Assembly: GCA_018780645.1 (NCBI GenBank)
Contig: JADMJJ010000011.1
Coordinates: 186,001 to 250,000, forward strand
Source of the DNA: Burkholderiaceae bacterium
Lineage (GTDB): Bacteria; Pseudomonadota; Gammaproteobacteria; Burkholderiales; Burkholderiaceae_C
Direction: 5' to 3'
Length of the DNA stretch: 64,000 nucleotides
Made by a program: the position numbers and the translations under genes. The notes beneath the pieces are model-generated. The model was not told the DNA's origin and did not search any database. It worked only from the letters and a program-made list of their open reading frames with translations. Of this stretch, positions 27,080 through 39,569 are shown piece after piece (positions within the stretch are counted from its first letter, which is position 1; the number at the start of each line of letters is the position of its first letter).

Positions 27080-27810
27080 AGACCGGCCGCGACCCGCTGG
27101 TCTGGGCCTCGGCTGCGCTGGCCCTGCTGACGCTGGGCATGGCGCAGACCAGGCCGCTGTTCGCCAGTTGGTTCCCCGAGCTTGACCGGCCGCTGTACGA
27201 GCAGGACTCGTTCGCCGCCCTGCTTGGCGCCCATGTGCTGATCGTGGCCCTGTCCAGTGCCGCGGCCACGCTGGTCGGGGTGGGGCTGGGCGTGGCGGTC
27301 ACGCGGCCGGCCGGGCGTCTGTTCCGGCCCCTGCTTGAGCGGGTGGCGGCCCTGGGCCAGACCTTTCCGCCGGTGGCGGTGCTGGCCCTTGCCGTGCCGC
27401 TGATGGGTTTTGGCGCGGCGCCGGCCCTGCTGGCCCTGGCCCTGTACGGCCTGCTGCCCATCGTCCAGGCCACGCTGGCCGGGCTGGACGCCGTGGCGCC
27501 CGAGCTGCGCGAGGCGGCCCTGGGGTCAGGCATGAACCCCGGCCAGGTGCTGCGCCAGGTGGAGCTGCCGCTGGCCCTGCCGGTGTTGCTGGCCGGCGTG
27601 CGCAGCTCGGTGGTGATCAATATCGGCACGGCGGCGATAGCCTCGACCGTGGGCGCCAAGACCCTGGGCTCGCCCATCATCATCGGCCTGAGCGGCTTCA
27701 ACACCGCCTATGTGATCCAGGGCGCGCTGCTGGTCGGCCTGCTGGCGATCACGGTGGACCTGATGTTCGAGCGCCTGCTGCGGCATGCCAGGGCCTGGCA
27801 GCTGCGGTGA
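27076..27810 (+). CDS. Quaternary-amine ABC importer, permease (YehW type)
   Basis: A 244-residue permease with about six segments and the EAA-type loop [25 protein letters not shown], close to that of the first permease. It is the last gene of the operon and converges on modC, whose end is 4 bp away. Confidence 0.9.
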   Translation: MKTGRDPLVWASAALALLTLGMAQTRPLFASWFPELDRPLYEQDSFAALLGAHVLIVALSSAAATLVGVGLGVAVTRPAGRLFRPLLERVAALGQTFPPVAVLALAVPLMGFGAAPALLALALYGLLPIVQATLAGLDAVAPELREAALGSGMNPGQVLRQVELPLALPVLLAGVRSSVVINIGTAAIASTVGAKTLGSPIIIGLSGFNTAYVIQGALLVGLLAITVDLMFERLLRHARAWQLR

Positions 27811-27814
27811 ACGC

Positions 27815-28912
27815 TCAGGGATTCTTCACCGGCATGATGTGTATGCCCTGTGGCGCCAGCTGCAGAAACAGCGGGCTGCCGGGCGCCAGGGCCAGCTGGC
27901 GCGCGTAACGGGTGGTCAGCTCCAGATGCAGCAAGGCATGGGGCGCGCCCTGCAGCCGGCATTCGATGGTGGTGATCTCGCCCAGGCTGCGGCTGCGCTC
28001 CAGGGTGCAGGCCACCGCATTGGGGCCCTCGGGCGGGCGCAGATGCACCTGCACATGCTCGCCGGCAATCACCCATCGTACCGGCGTGCCGTCATCCAGG
28101 CGCCCCTTGTCGGCGGTGTGCAGATCCAGGCCGGCCTGCCCGTCGCCCCAACGCAGCCTGGCCTGGCCAGAGCCGGCCTTGTGGAACACGCCAGAATGGA
28201 TGTCGCGCAGTCCCACCAGCGCCGCCACACGGGCATTGCGCGGGCGTGACATCAGCTGCTCCGGCGGGCCGTCCTGCAGGGTCTGGCCGGCCTCGATGAT
28301 GCACATCCGGTCGGCCAGCAGGCGCGCCTCGCGCAGATCGTGGGTGACCATCATGATGGGCACGCCCACCCGCTCGCGCAACTTGATCAGCTCGTCGTAC
28401 AGGGCCTGTCGGGTCGGCTGGTCTACGGCGGCAAAGGCCTCGTCCAGCAACAGCACGCCCGGGCTGCGCGCCAGGGCGCGGGCCAGGGCCACGCGCTGCC
28501 GCTGGCCGCCCGAGAGCTGGTGCGGCCGGCGTGCGGCCAGGCCGTCGAGCTGCATGTCCTGCAGCAGGCGGTGGGCGGCGTCCTTGCCGCTGCGGCCATC
28601 GGCGCTGCGCGGCAGCGCCAGCCGGACATTGTCCAGGGCGCTGAGATGCGGAAACAGCGCATAGTGCTGGAACACCATGCCCACCGGCCGCCGCTCGGCC
28701 GGCACCTTGACGCCGCGCGCGGTGTCCAGCCAGACCGCGTCGCCCAGCTCGACACGCCCCTGCTCAACATCGAGCAGCCCGGCGATCGCGCGCAACACGC
28801 TGGTCTTGCCGCTGCCCGAGGGGCCGACCAGGGCCAGCAGCTCGCCCTGCGCGCAATGCAGCTGGACGTTCAGCGCGATCGGGCCGGCCTGGTGGAGTTC
28901 GAGCTTCAGCAT
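27815..28912 (-). CDS. modC: Molybdate ABC importer ATPase
   Basis: A 365-residue ATPase. Walker A is GPSGSGKTS at about 30-38, the signature LSGGQRQRVALARALA, Walker B GVLLLDEAFAAVD and the H-loop MVTHDLREA. After residue 240 comes a C-terminal regulatory region (about 125 residues) of the TOBE/molbindin type expected in ModC. It ends the operon dedA-rhodanese, modA, modB, modC. Anion identity (molybdate, tungstate) is inferred from the set. Confidence 0.88.
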   Translation of the reverse strand: MLKLELHQAGPIALNVQLHCAQGELLALVGPSGSGKTSVLRAIAGLLDVEQGRVELGDAVWLDTARGVKVPAERRPVGMVFQHYALFPHLSALDNVRLALPRSADGRSGKDAAHRLLQDMQLDGLAARRPHQLSGGQRQRVALARALARSPGVLLLDEAFAAVDQPTRQALYDELIKLRERVGVPIMMVTHDLREARLLADRMCIIEAGQTLQDGPPEQLMSRPRNARVAALVGLRDIHSGVFHKAGSGQARLRWGDGQAGLDLHTADKGRLDDGTPVRWVIAGEHVQVHLRPPEGPNAVACTLERSRSLGEITTIECRLQGAPHALLHLELTTRYARQLALAPGSPLFLQLAPQGIHIMPVKNP

Positions 28913-28921
28913 GGGGCGATC

Positions 28922-29593
28922 TCAGCCGCGCGGTCCCGGCCCGCGCCTGCGTGTCAGCCAGGCGGTGCTCAGCAAGGTGGCCAGCGACACCGTCAGCAGG
29001 GTGGCCGACATCAGGCCCGCGGCCTGCATGTCGAAGCCCTGCACGCGGTCGTAAATGGAGATGGCGATGGTCTTGGTTTCGCCCGGTATGCTGCCGCCCA
29101 CCATCAGCACCACGCCGAACTCGCCCAGCGTGTGGGCGGCCGTCATGATCAGGCCACTGAGAATGCCGCGCCAGGCCAGCGGCAGCTCGATATGCCACAA
29201 CGTGCGCCAGGGGCTCAGGCCGCAGCTGCGGGCGGCGTCATAGAGCTCGGCCGGAATCGCCTCGAAGGCGCGTTGCATCGGCATCAGCGCGAACGGGATG
29301 TTGAAGATCAGGCTGGCCAGCAGCAGGCCGCCGAACGAGAACGCCAGCGTCTGGCCGGTCAGCTGCTGGTAGAGCTGGCCCAGCGGCGATGCTCCGCCCA
29401 TGGCGACCAGCAGGTAGTAGCCCAGCACCGTGGGCGGCAGCACCAGCGGCAGCGCCAGCAGGGCCTCCGCCAGCGGTCGCAGCGGGTGGCGGCTGCCGGC
29501 CAGCCAGCGCCCTGCCAGCACGCCCAGCGGCAGCAGTATCAGGGCGGTGGCCAGCGCCAGCCAGACGGAGAGGCGCAGCGCCTGCCAGTCCAT
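28922..29593 (-). CDS. modB: Molybdate ABC importer permease
   Basis: A 223-residue permease with five or six segments. The coupling loop is ELYDAARSCGLSPWRTLWHIELPLAWRGILSG, followed by AAHTLGEFGVVLMVGGSIPGET, a block conserved in ModB. It starts 2 bp after the modA stop and ends 9 bp before modC. Confidence 0.92.
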   Translation of the reverse strand: MDWQALRLSVWLALATALILLPLGVLAGRWLAGSRHPLRPLAEALLALPLVLPPTVLGYYLLVAMGGASPLGQLYQQLTGQTLAFSFGGLLLASLIFNIPFALMPMQRAFEAIPAELYDAARSCGLSPWRTLWHIELPLAWRGILSGLIMTAAHTLGEFGVVLMVGGSIPGETKTIAISIYDRVQGFDMQAAGLMSATLLTVSLATLLSTAWLTRRRGPGPRG

Positions 29594-29595
29594 GC

Positions 29596-30405
29596 CTATT
29601 GCTCGCCCGGCAGGGCAAAACCGTGGCGCATGAACACCGCGCGCGCCGCAGGCTGCTGCAGATAGGTGTGGAAGGCCTGGGCCACGGCGCCGGCCTTGCG
29701 GGTCAGCACCATGCGCTGGCGCAGCGGCTGATGCAGGGTCTCGGGAATCAGCACCGCGCTGCCCGCCCGGCCGAACTGAGGTGCCAGCGCCAGCGAGTAG
29801 GCAAAGATGCCCGCCTGGGCGGAGCCCGACACGGCGAACTGTGCGGCCTGGGAGACGTTCTCGCCCAGCACCAGACGGGGCTGTATCGTCGTCCAGAGAT
29901 CCAGGCTCTTCAAGGCCTCCATGGCGGCCCGGCCGTAGGGGGCGTGATCGGGGTTGGCGATGGCGAACTTGAGCACCCTGCCCTCACCCAGGGCCCTGCG
30001 CAGCTGGACCAGTTGCGGCTCGAACGCCGTGTCGGCCGGTACCGGCGAGCCCTTGGGAATGAACAGCACGATGCGGCCGATCGCATAGAGCCGTCCACGG
30101 TCCGGGGTCAGGCCTTGATCGGCCAGCTTGAAGACGAAGTCCTCGTCGGCCGACAGGAATAGCTCGAATGGCGCGCCCTGGGCGATCTGGCGGTAGAAGT
30201 TGCCCGATGAACCATAGACCAGCTTCACCGCCTGGCCCGAGCTGGCCTGGAAGGTGGTGGCGATCTCGTCCAGCGCGAACTTCAGGTCGGAGGCGGCGGC
30301 GATGGTGGGCTCGGCCTGGGCCGGCATCAGCAGCACTGCGGCGAGGATGCCGAACAGCCGTCGCGCCAGGGTCTGGAACAGGGTCTGGAAAAGGGGCAGG
30401 TTCAT
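29596..30405 (-). CDS. modA: Molybdate-binding periplasmic protein
   Basis: A 269-residue binding protein. The signal peptide is about 1-29, then the ModA opening TIAAASDLKFALDEIATTF. VYGSSGNFYRQIAQGAPFELFLSADEDF holds the oxyanion-binding serines. ATG 30405 gives the usual length; an open frame continues upstream to 30507 inside the previous gene. The leader contains an in-frame repeat LFQTLFQTL from a 12-bp duplication. It starts 16 bp after the DedA-rhodanese stop. Confidence 0.9.
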   Translation of the reverse strand: MNLPLFQTLFQTLARRLFGILAAVLLMPAQAEPTIAAASDLKFALDEIATTFQASSGQAVKLVYGSSGNFYRQIAQGAPFELFLSADEDFVFKLADQGLTPDRGRLYAIGRIVLFIPKGSPVPADTAFEPQLVQLRRALGEGRVLKFAIANPDHAPYGRAAMEALKSLDLWTTIQPRLVLGENVSQAAQFAVSGSAQAGIFAYSLALAPQFGRAGSAVLIPETLHQPLRQRMVLTRKAGAVAQAFHTYLQQPAARAVFMRHGFALPGEQ

Positions 30406-30421
30406 CCGTGCAAGATGGGGC

Positions 30422-31399
30422 TCAGGGATTGGTGGTCGCCGCCATTGTCGCCCGGCCGGTGGCCGCCTCATGGCGCTCAAGCGGATGGCCGGCCTCGGAC
30501 CAGGCATCCAGGCCGCCGGCCAGCGGCCGCACCCGCGTCAGGCCCTGTCTGACCAGCAGGCCGGCGGCGCGGGCCGCCGAGGCGTCATTGGGACAGTTGC
30601 AATAGAGCACGATCTCGCGCCCTGCGGGCCATTCGGCGGAGCGGCGCAGCACCTGGTCGAGCTCGACGGCCAGGGCGCCCGGGATGCGGCGCGGGTCGAT
30701 CTCGCGGCCCGCGGCCGAGCGCACGTCTATCACCAGCGGGGCCGGGTCTTGCGCCATCAAGTCGCGCAACTCCGCCACGCCGATGCGCGCCATCGCCACG
30801 TCGCGCGCAAACATTCGCCGCCGCAGATAGCGCTGCGCGGCAAAAATCAGCAGCAGCACGGCCAGCGCGATCAGTGCCGCCTTGCCCATGCCGGTCAGCA
30901 ACTCCAGCACCTGCTGGATCTGGCCGCTGAAAGCTACGCCCAGACCAAGGAACAGCAGCGTCCAGATCGCAGCGGCTAGGCTCTCGAAGGCCAGAAAGGC
31001 GCGGTTGGACATGCCCAGAGCGCCGGCCATCGGTGGGGCCACGACCGAGATGCCGGGCAGGAACTTGGCGGCGATCAGCGAGGTACCGCCCCAGCGGGTG
31101 ATGAAGGCCTCGCTCTGGCGCACGCAGGAGTCGGGCGACAGCGAGATCCGGCACAGCAGCTTCAGCACCCGGTAGCCGTAGCTGCGGCCGGCCAGGAACC
31201 AGGCGCCATCGCCCAGGATGTTGGCCAGTATCGAGGCGATGAAGGCACCGGGCAGCGAAATCTGACCACCCACCGTCAGCGCGCCGACGACGACCAGAAA
31301 CGGCGAGGCCGGCACCGGCGCACCCAGGCGCGCCGCCAGGGTGACCAGCAAGACCAGGCCGACGCCATGTTCAATCAGGAGCGCAATCAGATGTTCCAA
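30422..31399 (-). CDS. DedA-family membrane protein fused to rhodanese domain
   Basis: A 325-residue fusion. Residues 1-200 are a DedA/SNARE-associated membrane protein (GARLGAPVPASPFLV-like start, FLPGISVVAPPMAGALGM). Residues 205-310 are a rhodanese domain, with VIDVRSAAG and an active-site loop YCNCPNDASA whose second cysteine fits the catalytic place. The only suitable start is TTG 31399. It leads the modABC operon with 16 bp spacing. The fusion is known in proteobacteria. A role linking sulfur transfer to molybdenum cofactor supply is a guess from context. Confidence 0.85.
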   Translation of the reverse strand: MEHLIALLIEHGVGLVLLVTLAARLGAPVPASPFLVVVGALTVGGQISLPGAFIASILANILGDGAWFLAGRSYGYRVLKLLCRISLSPDSCVRQSEAFITRWGGTSLIAAKFLPGISVVAPPMAGALGMSNRAFLAFESLAAAIWTLLFLGLGVAFSGQIQQVLELLTGMGKAALIALAVLLLIFAAQRYLRRRMFARDVAMARIGVAELRDLMAQDPAPLVIDVRSAAGREIDPRRIPGALAVELDQVLRRSAEWPAGREIVLYCNCPNDASAARAAGLLVRQGLTRVRPLAGGLDAWSEAGHPLERHEAATGRATMAATTNP

Positions 31400-31451
31400 G
31401 ATGGGTTCGCCGAGTGGGTTCGGTCCAGCATAACCGAGCCGGACTTGAGGC

Positions 31452-31457
31452 TACAAT
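31452..31457 (+). promoter_or_regulatory. -10 element of the gcv operon promoter
   Basis: TACAAT, one mismatch from consensus, places the start near 31464, at the 5' edge of the riboswitch. No good -35 is seen 16-18 bp upstream. Confidence 0.4.
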
Positions 31458-31463
31458 CGCGGC

Positions 31464-31730
31464 TCGTCAGGAGAGAGCTCTCTATATGAGAGCCGCCGAA
31501 GGCGCAGAGGCAGGTGGCACAAGCACGGCTTCGAACGCTCAGGCAAAAGGACTGATGAAGCGCCCTGATTTGGGCGTTCCTCACTGGAGAGAGATGGGTT
31601 TCGAGCCCATCCACCGAAGGGGCAAGCTGGTTCCACCATGGACCGGCCAATCTCTCAGGTAAAGCGGACAGCGAGGGCATTCCCCCACCGAAATTCGGTG
31701 GTTGAACAGTTTGCCCTCGGAATCTCTCAT
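31464..31730 (+). ncRNA. Tandem glycine riboswitch with expression platform
   Basis: Two glycine aptamers precede gcvT. Aptamer 1 (about 31465-31560) has GGAGAGAG, GCCGCCGAAGGCGCAG and GCTCAGGCAAAAGGAC. Aptamer 2 (about 31584-31675) has GGAGAGAG, CACCGAAGGGGCAAG and TCTCTCAGGTAAAGCGGAC. These are the conserved gcvT-motif cores. The linker between them is short. Downstream, CGAGGGCA (31672-31679) pairs with TGCCCTCG (31712-31719) around an inner hairpin at 31685-31701. AATCTCTCA of the aptamer-2 closing strand (31649-31657) recurs at 31721-31729 just before the gcvT ATG, which suggests strand exchange controlling translation. Confidence 0.93.
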
Positions 31731-32849
31731 ATGTCTGCTGCTGAACTCCTCAAGACCCCCTTGCACGCGCTGCACATCGAACTCGGCGCCAAGATGGTGC
31801 CCTTCGGCGGCTACGACATGCCGGTGCAGTACCCGGCCGGCGTGATGGCCGAACACAAGCACACCCGCGCCGCGGCCGGCCTGTTCGACGTCTCGCATAT
31901 GGGCCAGGTCCGCCTGCTCGGCGCCGGCGCCTCCGCCGCACTGGAAACCATAGTCCCCGTCGACGTGATCGACCTTGGCGTGTTCAAGCAGCGCTACGCC
32001 CTGTTCACCAACCCGCAAGGCGGCATCCTCGACGATCTGATGATCTGCCGCCGCCCGGACGACCTGTTCGTCGTCGTCAACGCCGGCTGCAAGGTGCAGG
32101 ACATCGCCCATATGCAGGCCACCATTGGCGACAAATGCCAGGTGCTGCCGCTGCCCGACCAGGCGCTGCTGGCGCTGCAAGGCCCGCAGGCGGTGACCGC
32201 GCTGTCACGCTTGAACCCCGACGTCGCCAAGCTGACCTTCATGACCGGGGGCTTCTTCGAGCTCGACGGCATCGCCACCTTCCTGACCCGCTCCGGCTAT
32301 ACCGGCGAAGACGGCTTCGAGATCTCGGTCGCCGGCGATCAGGCCGTGGCCCTGGCCCGCAAGCTGCTGGCCCAGCCCGAGGTCATGCCAATAGGCCTGG
32401 GCGCCCGCGACTCGCTGCGCCTCGAAGCCGGCCTGTGCCTGTACGGCCATGACATCAATACCGAGACCACGCCGGTCGAGGCCTCGCTGACCTGGGCGAT
32501 CCAGAAGGTGCGCCGCGCCGGTGGCGCCCGCGCCGGTGGCTATCCCGGCGCTGCGGTGATCGACGAGCAACTGGCCCAGGGTGCCAAGCGCAAGCGCGTC
32601 GGCCTGGTCAGCAGCGAGCGTATGCCGGTGCGCGAAGGCGCCAAGCTGGTGGCCGAGGACGGCACCGAGCTGGGCGTGGTCACCAGCGGCACGCTTGCCC
32701 CCACCGTCAACAAGCCGGTGGCGCTGGGCTATCTGCCTTCGAGCCATGCGGCGCAGGGCACGGCCGTTTTCGCGATCGTGCGCGACAAGCGTGTGCCGAT
32801 GACCGTCACCTCGACCCCGTTCACGCCCAACGGCTACTACCGCGGATAA
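31731..32849 (+). CDS. gcvT: Glycine cleavage system T protein (aminomethyltransferase)
   Basis: Transfers the methylene group from aminomethylated H protein to tetrahydrofolate and releases ammonia. The 372-residue protein has typical GcvT blocks: GAKMVPFGGYDMPVQY, FDVSHMGQV, QGPQA, RSGYTGEDGFEISV and ARDSLRLEAGLCLYGHD. ATG 31731 follows GGAA by 8 bases; longer open frames upstream only read through the riboswitch. First gene of gcvT-gcvH-gcvP(-sdaA). Confidence 0.97.
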   Translation: MSAAELLKTPLHALHIELGAKMVPFGGYDMPVQYPAGVMAEHKHTRAAAGLFDVSHMGQVRLLGAGASAALETIVPVDVIDLGVFKQRYALFTNPQGGILDDLMICRRPDDLFVVVNAGCKVQDIAHMQATIGDKCQVLPLPDQALLALQGPQAVTALSRLNPDVAKLTFMTGGFFELDGIATFLTRSGYTGEDGFEISVAGDQAVALARKLLAQPEVMPIGLGARDSLRLEAGLCLYGHDINTETTPVEASLTWAIQKVRRAGGARAGGYPGAAVIDEQLAQGAKRKRVGLVSSERMPVREGAKLVAEDGTELGVVTSGTLAPTVNKPVALGYLPSSHAAQGTAVFAIVRDKRVPMTVTSTPFTPNGYYRG

Positions 32850-32894
32850 ATTCGGCGGCTGATTCACTTTTTCACCAAGACAACGGAGCACCAC

Positions 32895-33269
32895 ATGAGC
32901 ATCAAGTACACCGCCGACCACGAATGGGTCCAGATCGAAGCCGACGGCACCGCCACCGTGGGTATCACCGTCCATGCGCAGGACGCGCTGGGTGATGTGG
33001 TCTATGTCGATCTGCCCGAGGTCGGCAAGAGCTATGCCGAGAAGGAAGTGGCTGGCGTCGTCGAATCGGTGAAGGCCGCAGCCGACGTGTACATGCCCGT
33101 CGATGGCGAGATCACCGCCGTCAATGAAGACCTGCGCAATGACCCGGCCCTGGCCAACACCGACCCGCTGAAGAGCGGCTGGTTCTTCAAGGTCAAGCTG
33201 AGCAATCCCGCCCAGCTGGACGCGCTGATGGACAGCACCGCCTACGACGAGCTGGTCAAGAACAGCTGA
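32895..33269 (+). CDS. gcvH: Glycine cleavage system H protein
   Basis: Lipoyl carrier of the glycine cleavage complex, 124 residues as usual. The lipoylated lysine is in GVVESVKAAADVYMP (about K59). The C terminus has GWFFKVKLSNPAQLDALMD. It lies 45 bp after gcvT. Confidence 0.97.
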   Translation: MSIKYTADHEWVQIEADGTATVGITVHAQDALGDVVYVDLPEVGKSYAEKEVAGVVESVKAAADVYMPVDGEITAVNEDLRNDPALANTDPLKSGWFFKVKLSNPAQLDALMDSTAYDELVKNS

Positions 33270-33277
33270 TCGTCTTG

Positions 33278-33345
33278 GTAGCCCGGATGAAATCCGGGAT
33301 CTTTCTTTGCCCCGCACTCCGGCCTGTGGCCTCCCTGCGGGCTAC
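33278..33345. repeat. REP-like palindromic repeat, copy 1
   Basis: GTAGCCCGGATGAAATCCGG(G) at 33278-33298 forms a small hairpin by CCCGGAT/ATCCGGG. CGGGCTAC at 33338-33345 closes a wider one. The unit recurs at 37787-37853 and 61343-61394. Here it lies between gcvH and gcvP, within one operon. Confidence 0.75.
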
Positions 33346-33401
33346 GTGAGTTTTATTGGCGCGGCTTGCCATAAGTAAGCCCAGCGCCCCCAAGGATTGC
33401 C

Positions 33402-36296
<2,895 letters not shown>

Positions 36297-36322
36297 CTCT
36301 GCCGCACACCGACTGATCTGGC

Positions 36323-36349
36323 GGCCATGTCCTCACAAGGGACATGGCC
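36323..36349 (+). terminator. Hairpin after gcvP
   Basis: GGCCATGTCC-TCACAAG-GGACATGGCC is a perfect 10-bp stem followed by GTTATT, 27 bp after the gcvP stop and 37 bp before sdaA. It could be a weak terminator that lowers sdaA expression or an RNA-processing stop. The tail is poor in T. Confidence 0.5.
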
Positions 36350-36386
36350 GTTATTCCATCTGACCGATTCCTGAAGGAGCACTACC

Positions 36387-37778
<1,392 letters not shown>

Positions 37779-37786
37779 ACGGAGAG

Positions 37787-37853
37787 GTAGCCCGGATGAA
37801 ATCCGGGGCGTCGACCGTGAATCAAGCTACAAACCCCGGATTGCATCCGGGCT
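37787..37853. repeat. REP-like palindromic repeat, copy 2
   Basis: GTAGCCCGGATGAAATCCGG(GG) at 37787-37808 and an inverted partner CCCCGGATTGCATCCGGGCT at 37834-37853, right after the sdaA stop. Compare 33278-33345 and 61343-61394. Confidence 0.75.
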
Positions 37854-37940
37854 GCGATCCGTCGAAAGCAAGAGGCGCCAATCGTCGTTTCTGCATGCGC
37901 GGGAATGCCGCCAACCTTCGCTGAAACACCGGAGAAAACC

Positions 37941-38471
37941 ATGTTCAAGAGTATTGCCCTAGGCCTCGTTGTTCTGATCGCCGGCCTGCTCGGCTACGCG
38001 AGCACACGCCCAGACACCTTCAGCGTGCAGCGCCAGATCACCATCAAGGCGCCGGCCGAGAAAATCTATCCGCTGGTCAACGATTTTCACCAATGGACCG
38101 CCTGGTCGCCCTGGGAGAAGCTGGACCCGACGATGACGCGCACGCACAGCGGTGCGCCCGCAGGCAAGGGTGCCGTATACGGATGGAAGGGCAATAAGGA
38201 TGTGGGCAGTGGCCGCATGGAGATCACCGACACCACAGCCCCCAGCCAGGTGCAGATCAAGCTCGACTTCTTCGATCCCTTCGAGTCACAGAACAGCACC
38301 ACCTTCAGCTTTCAGCCCCAGGCCGATGGCAGCACCCAAGTGGTCTGGGTGATGCAGGGGCCGATGAACTATGTCTCCAAGCTGATGAGCGTGTTCGTCA
38401 GCATGGACAAGATGATTGGCAAGGACTTCGAGACCGGACTGGCGAATATGAAGGCGGCGGCGGAGAAGTAG
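37941..38471 (+). CDS. SRPBCC (START-like) family protein, membrane-anchored
   Basis: A 176-residue protein with an N-terminal hydrophobic anchor or signal (about 3-22) and a START/polyketide-cyclase fold: QRQITIKAPAEKIYPLVNDFHQWTAWSPWEKLD, and a late amphipathic helix from DKMIGKDFETGLANMK. GGAGAAAACC precedes ATG 37941. Such proteins bind lipids or hydrophobic ligands; no catalytic role is evident. It is followed by a bidirectional terminator. Confidence 0.82.
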   Translation: MFKSIALGLVVLIAGLLGYASTRPDTFSVQRQITIKAPAEKIYPLVNDFHQWTAWSPWEKLDPTMTRTHSGAPAGKGAVYGWKGNKDVGSGRMEITDTTAPSQVQIKLDFFDPFESQNSTTFSFQPQADGSTQVVWVMQGPMNYVSKLMSVFVSMDKMIGKDFETGLANMKAAAEK

Positions 38472-38481
38472 TCGCCATGCA

Positions 38482-38505
38482 AAAGGCCCGCAGCTGCGGG
38501 CCTTT
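38482..38505. terminator. Bidirectional terminator
   Basis: AAAGGCCCGC-AG-CTGCGGGCCTTT-type perfect palindrome between convergent genes (stop at 38471 on plus, 38525 on minus). T-tracts lie on both sides. Confidence 0.8.
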
Positions 38506-38524
38506 GTTCGCTTGAATCGGCCGC

Positions 38525-39544
38525 TTACTTCTTCGCGCGAATCTTGGCCAGCTCGGCCTGGGTCTCGTTCCACAGCTCCATGCCGATATTGGTCGCGATG
38601 CCGGCATTGATGTGGGTCAGCTTGTCGCGCATGCGGCCGCTTTCGGCCGGGCTCAACTCGGTCACCTGCATGCCCTTGGCCTTGAGTTCACCCAAGGCCT
38701 TGGAGGCCTCTTCGCGCGTGTCCTTGCGTTCGAAGTCGCGGCTGATCACGGCGGCTTTCTGCAGCACGGCGCGTTCGTCCTTGCTCAGGCCGTCCCAGTA
38801 CTTCTTGCTGACCAGCACGATCCATGGCGCATAGACGTGATTGGTCACGGTCAGGTACTTCTGCACCTCGTAGAACTTGGCCGACAGGATGGTGTTGTAG
38901 GGGTTCTCCTGACCGTCGACGGCCTTGGTCTCCAGCGCGGTGAACAGCTCGGAGTACGGCAGCGGGATGGCGTTAGCCCCCAGAGTCTTGAAGCTGTCCA
39001 GATAGACGGCGTTCTGCATCACGCGCAGCTTGATGCCGTCCAGGTCTTCGAGCTTGGCGACCGGCTTCTTGTTGTTGGTCAGGTTGCGAAAACCGTTCTC
39101 CCAATACACCAGGCCGACCAGACCCTTCTCCTCGAGCTTGGCCTTGACCTTGTCACCGATGGGGCCGTCCAGCAGGGCATCGGCTTCCTTGGTGTTGTTG
39201 ATCAGGAAGGGCGTGTCCCACAGCGCCATTTCCTTGGTGATGCCCACCAGGGTGGCGGTCGAGCCGACCATCATCTCCTGGGCGCCGCCGATCAGTGCCT
39301 GCTGCATCTGCGTGTCCGGACCCAGCGCCGCGCCGCCGATGGCGCGCAGCTTCATCTTGCCGCCGGAGAGCTTCTCGACGTTCTCGGCCAGCACCTTGGT
39401 GGCGCGGCCCTGGTTGCTGGCCTCGGCCAGACCGTAGCCGAAGCGTATCAGGCGGGGCTTGATGTCCTGCGCCTGGGCGAGACTGGCGCCGAAGGCCAAC
39501 GATGCGGCCGTCAAGGCCAGCAGGGTGCGACGAAATTGGTTCAT
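38525..39544 (-). CDS. dctP: TRAP transporter substrate-binding protein
   Basis: A 339-residue periplasmic DctP-family binder. The signal peptide ends near LAQAQ. The conserved arginine helix is LEDLDGIKLRVMQNAVYLDSFKTLGANAIPLPYSELFTALETKAVDGQENP. It is the distal gene of gntK-dctQ-dctM-dctP. With gluconokinase in the operon, gluconate or a related sugar acid is the likely ligand. Confidence 0.93.
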   Translation of the reverse strand: MNQFRRTLLALTAASLAFGASLAQAQDIKPRLIRFGYGLAEASNQGRATKVLAENVEKLSGGKMKLRAIGGAALGPDTQMQQALIGGAQEMMVGSTATLVGITKEMALWDTPFLINNTKEADALLDGPIGDKVKAKLEEKGLVGLVYWENGFRNLTNNKKPVAKLEDLDGIKLRVMQNAVYLDSFKTLGANAIPLPYSELFTALETKAVDGQENPYNTILSAKFYEVQKYLTVTNHVYAPWIVLVSKKYWDGLSKDERAVLQKAAVISRDFERKDTREEASKALGELKAKGMQVTELSPAESGRMRDKLTHINAGIATNIGMELWNETQAELAKIRAKK

Positions 39545-39569
39545 GAGGTCTCCTTGGGGATGGGAAGAA

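Noticed and set aside
27805-27831. CGGTGAA/TTCACCG stem between convergent genes as a terminator
   Set aside because: It overlaps both coding ends, has a 13-base loop and no T-run.
30315-30405. Frameshift or recent insertion in modA from the in-frame LFQTLFQTL repeat
   Set aside because: The 12-bp duplication keeps the frame and lies in the signal peptide, where length is flexible.
31387-31680. Small genes across the gcvT leader on either strand
   Set aside because: The region is explained by the tandem glycine riboswitch; the frames carry no ribosome site or family match.
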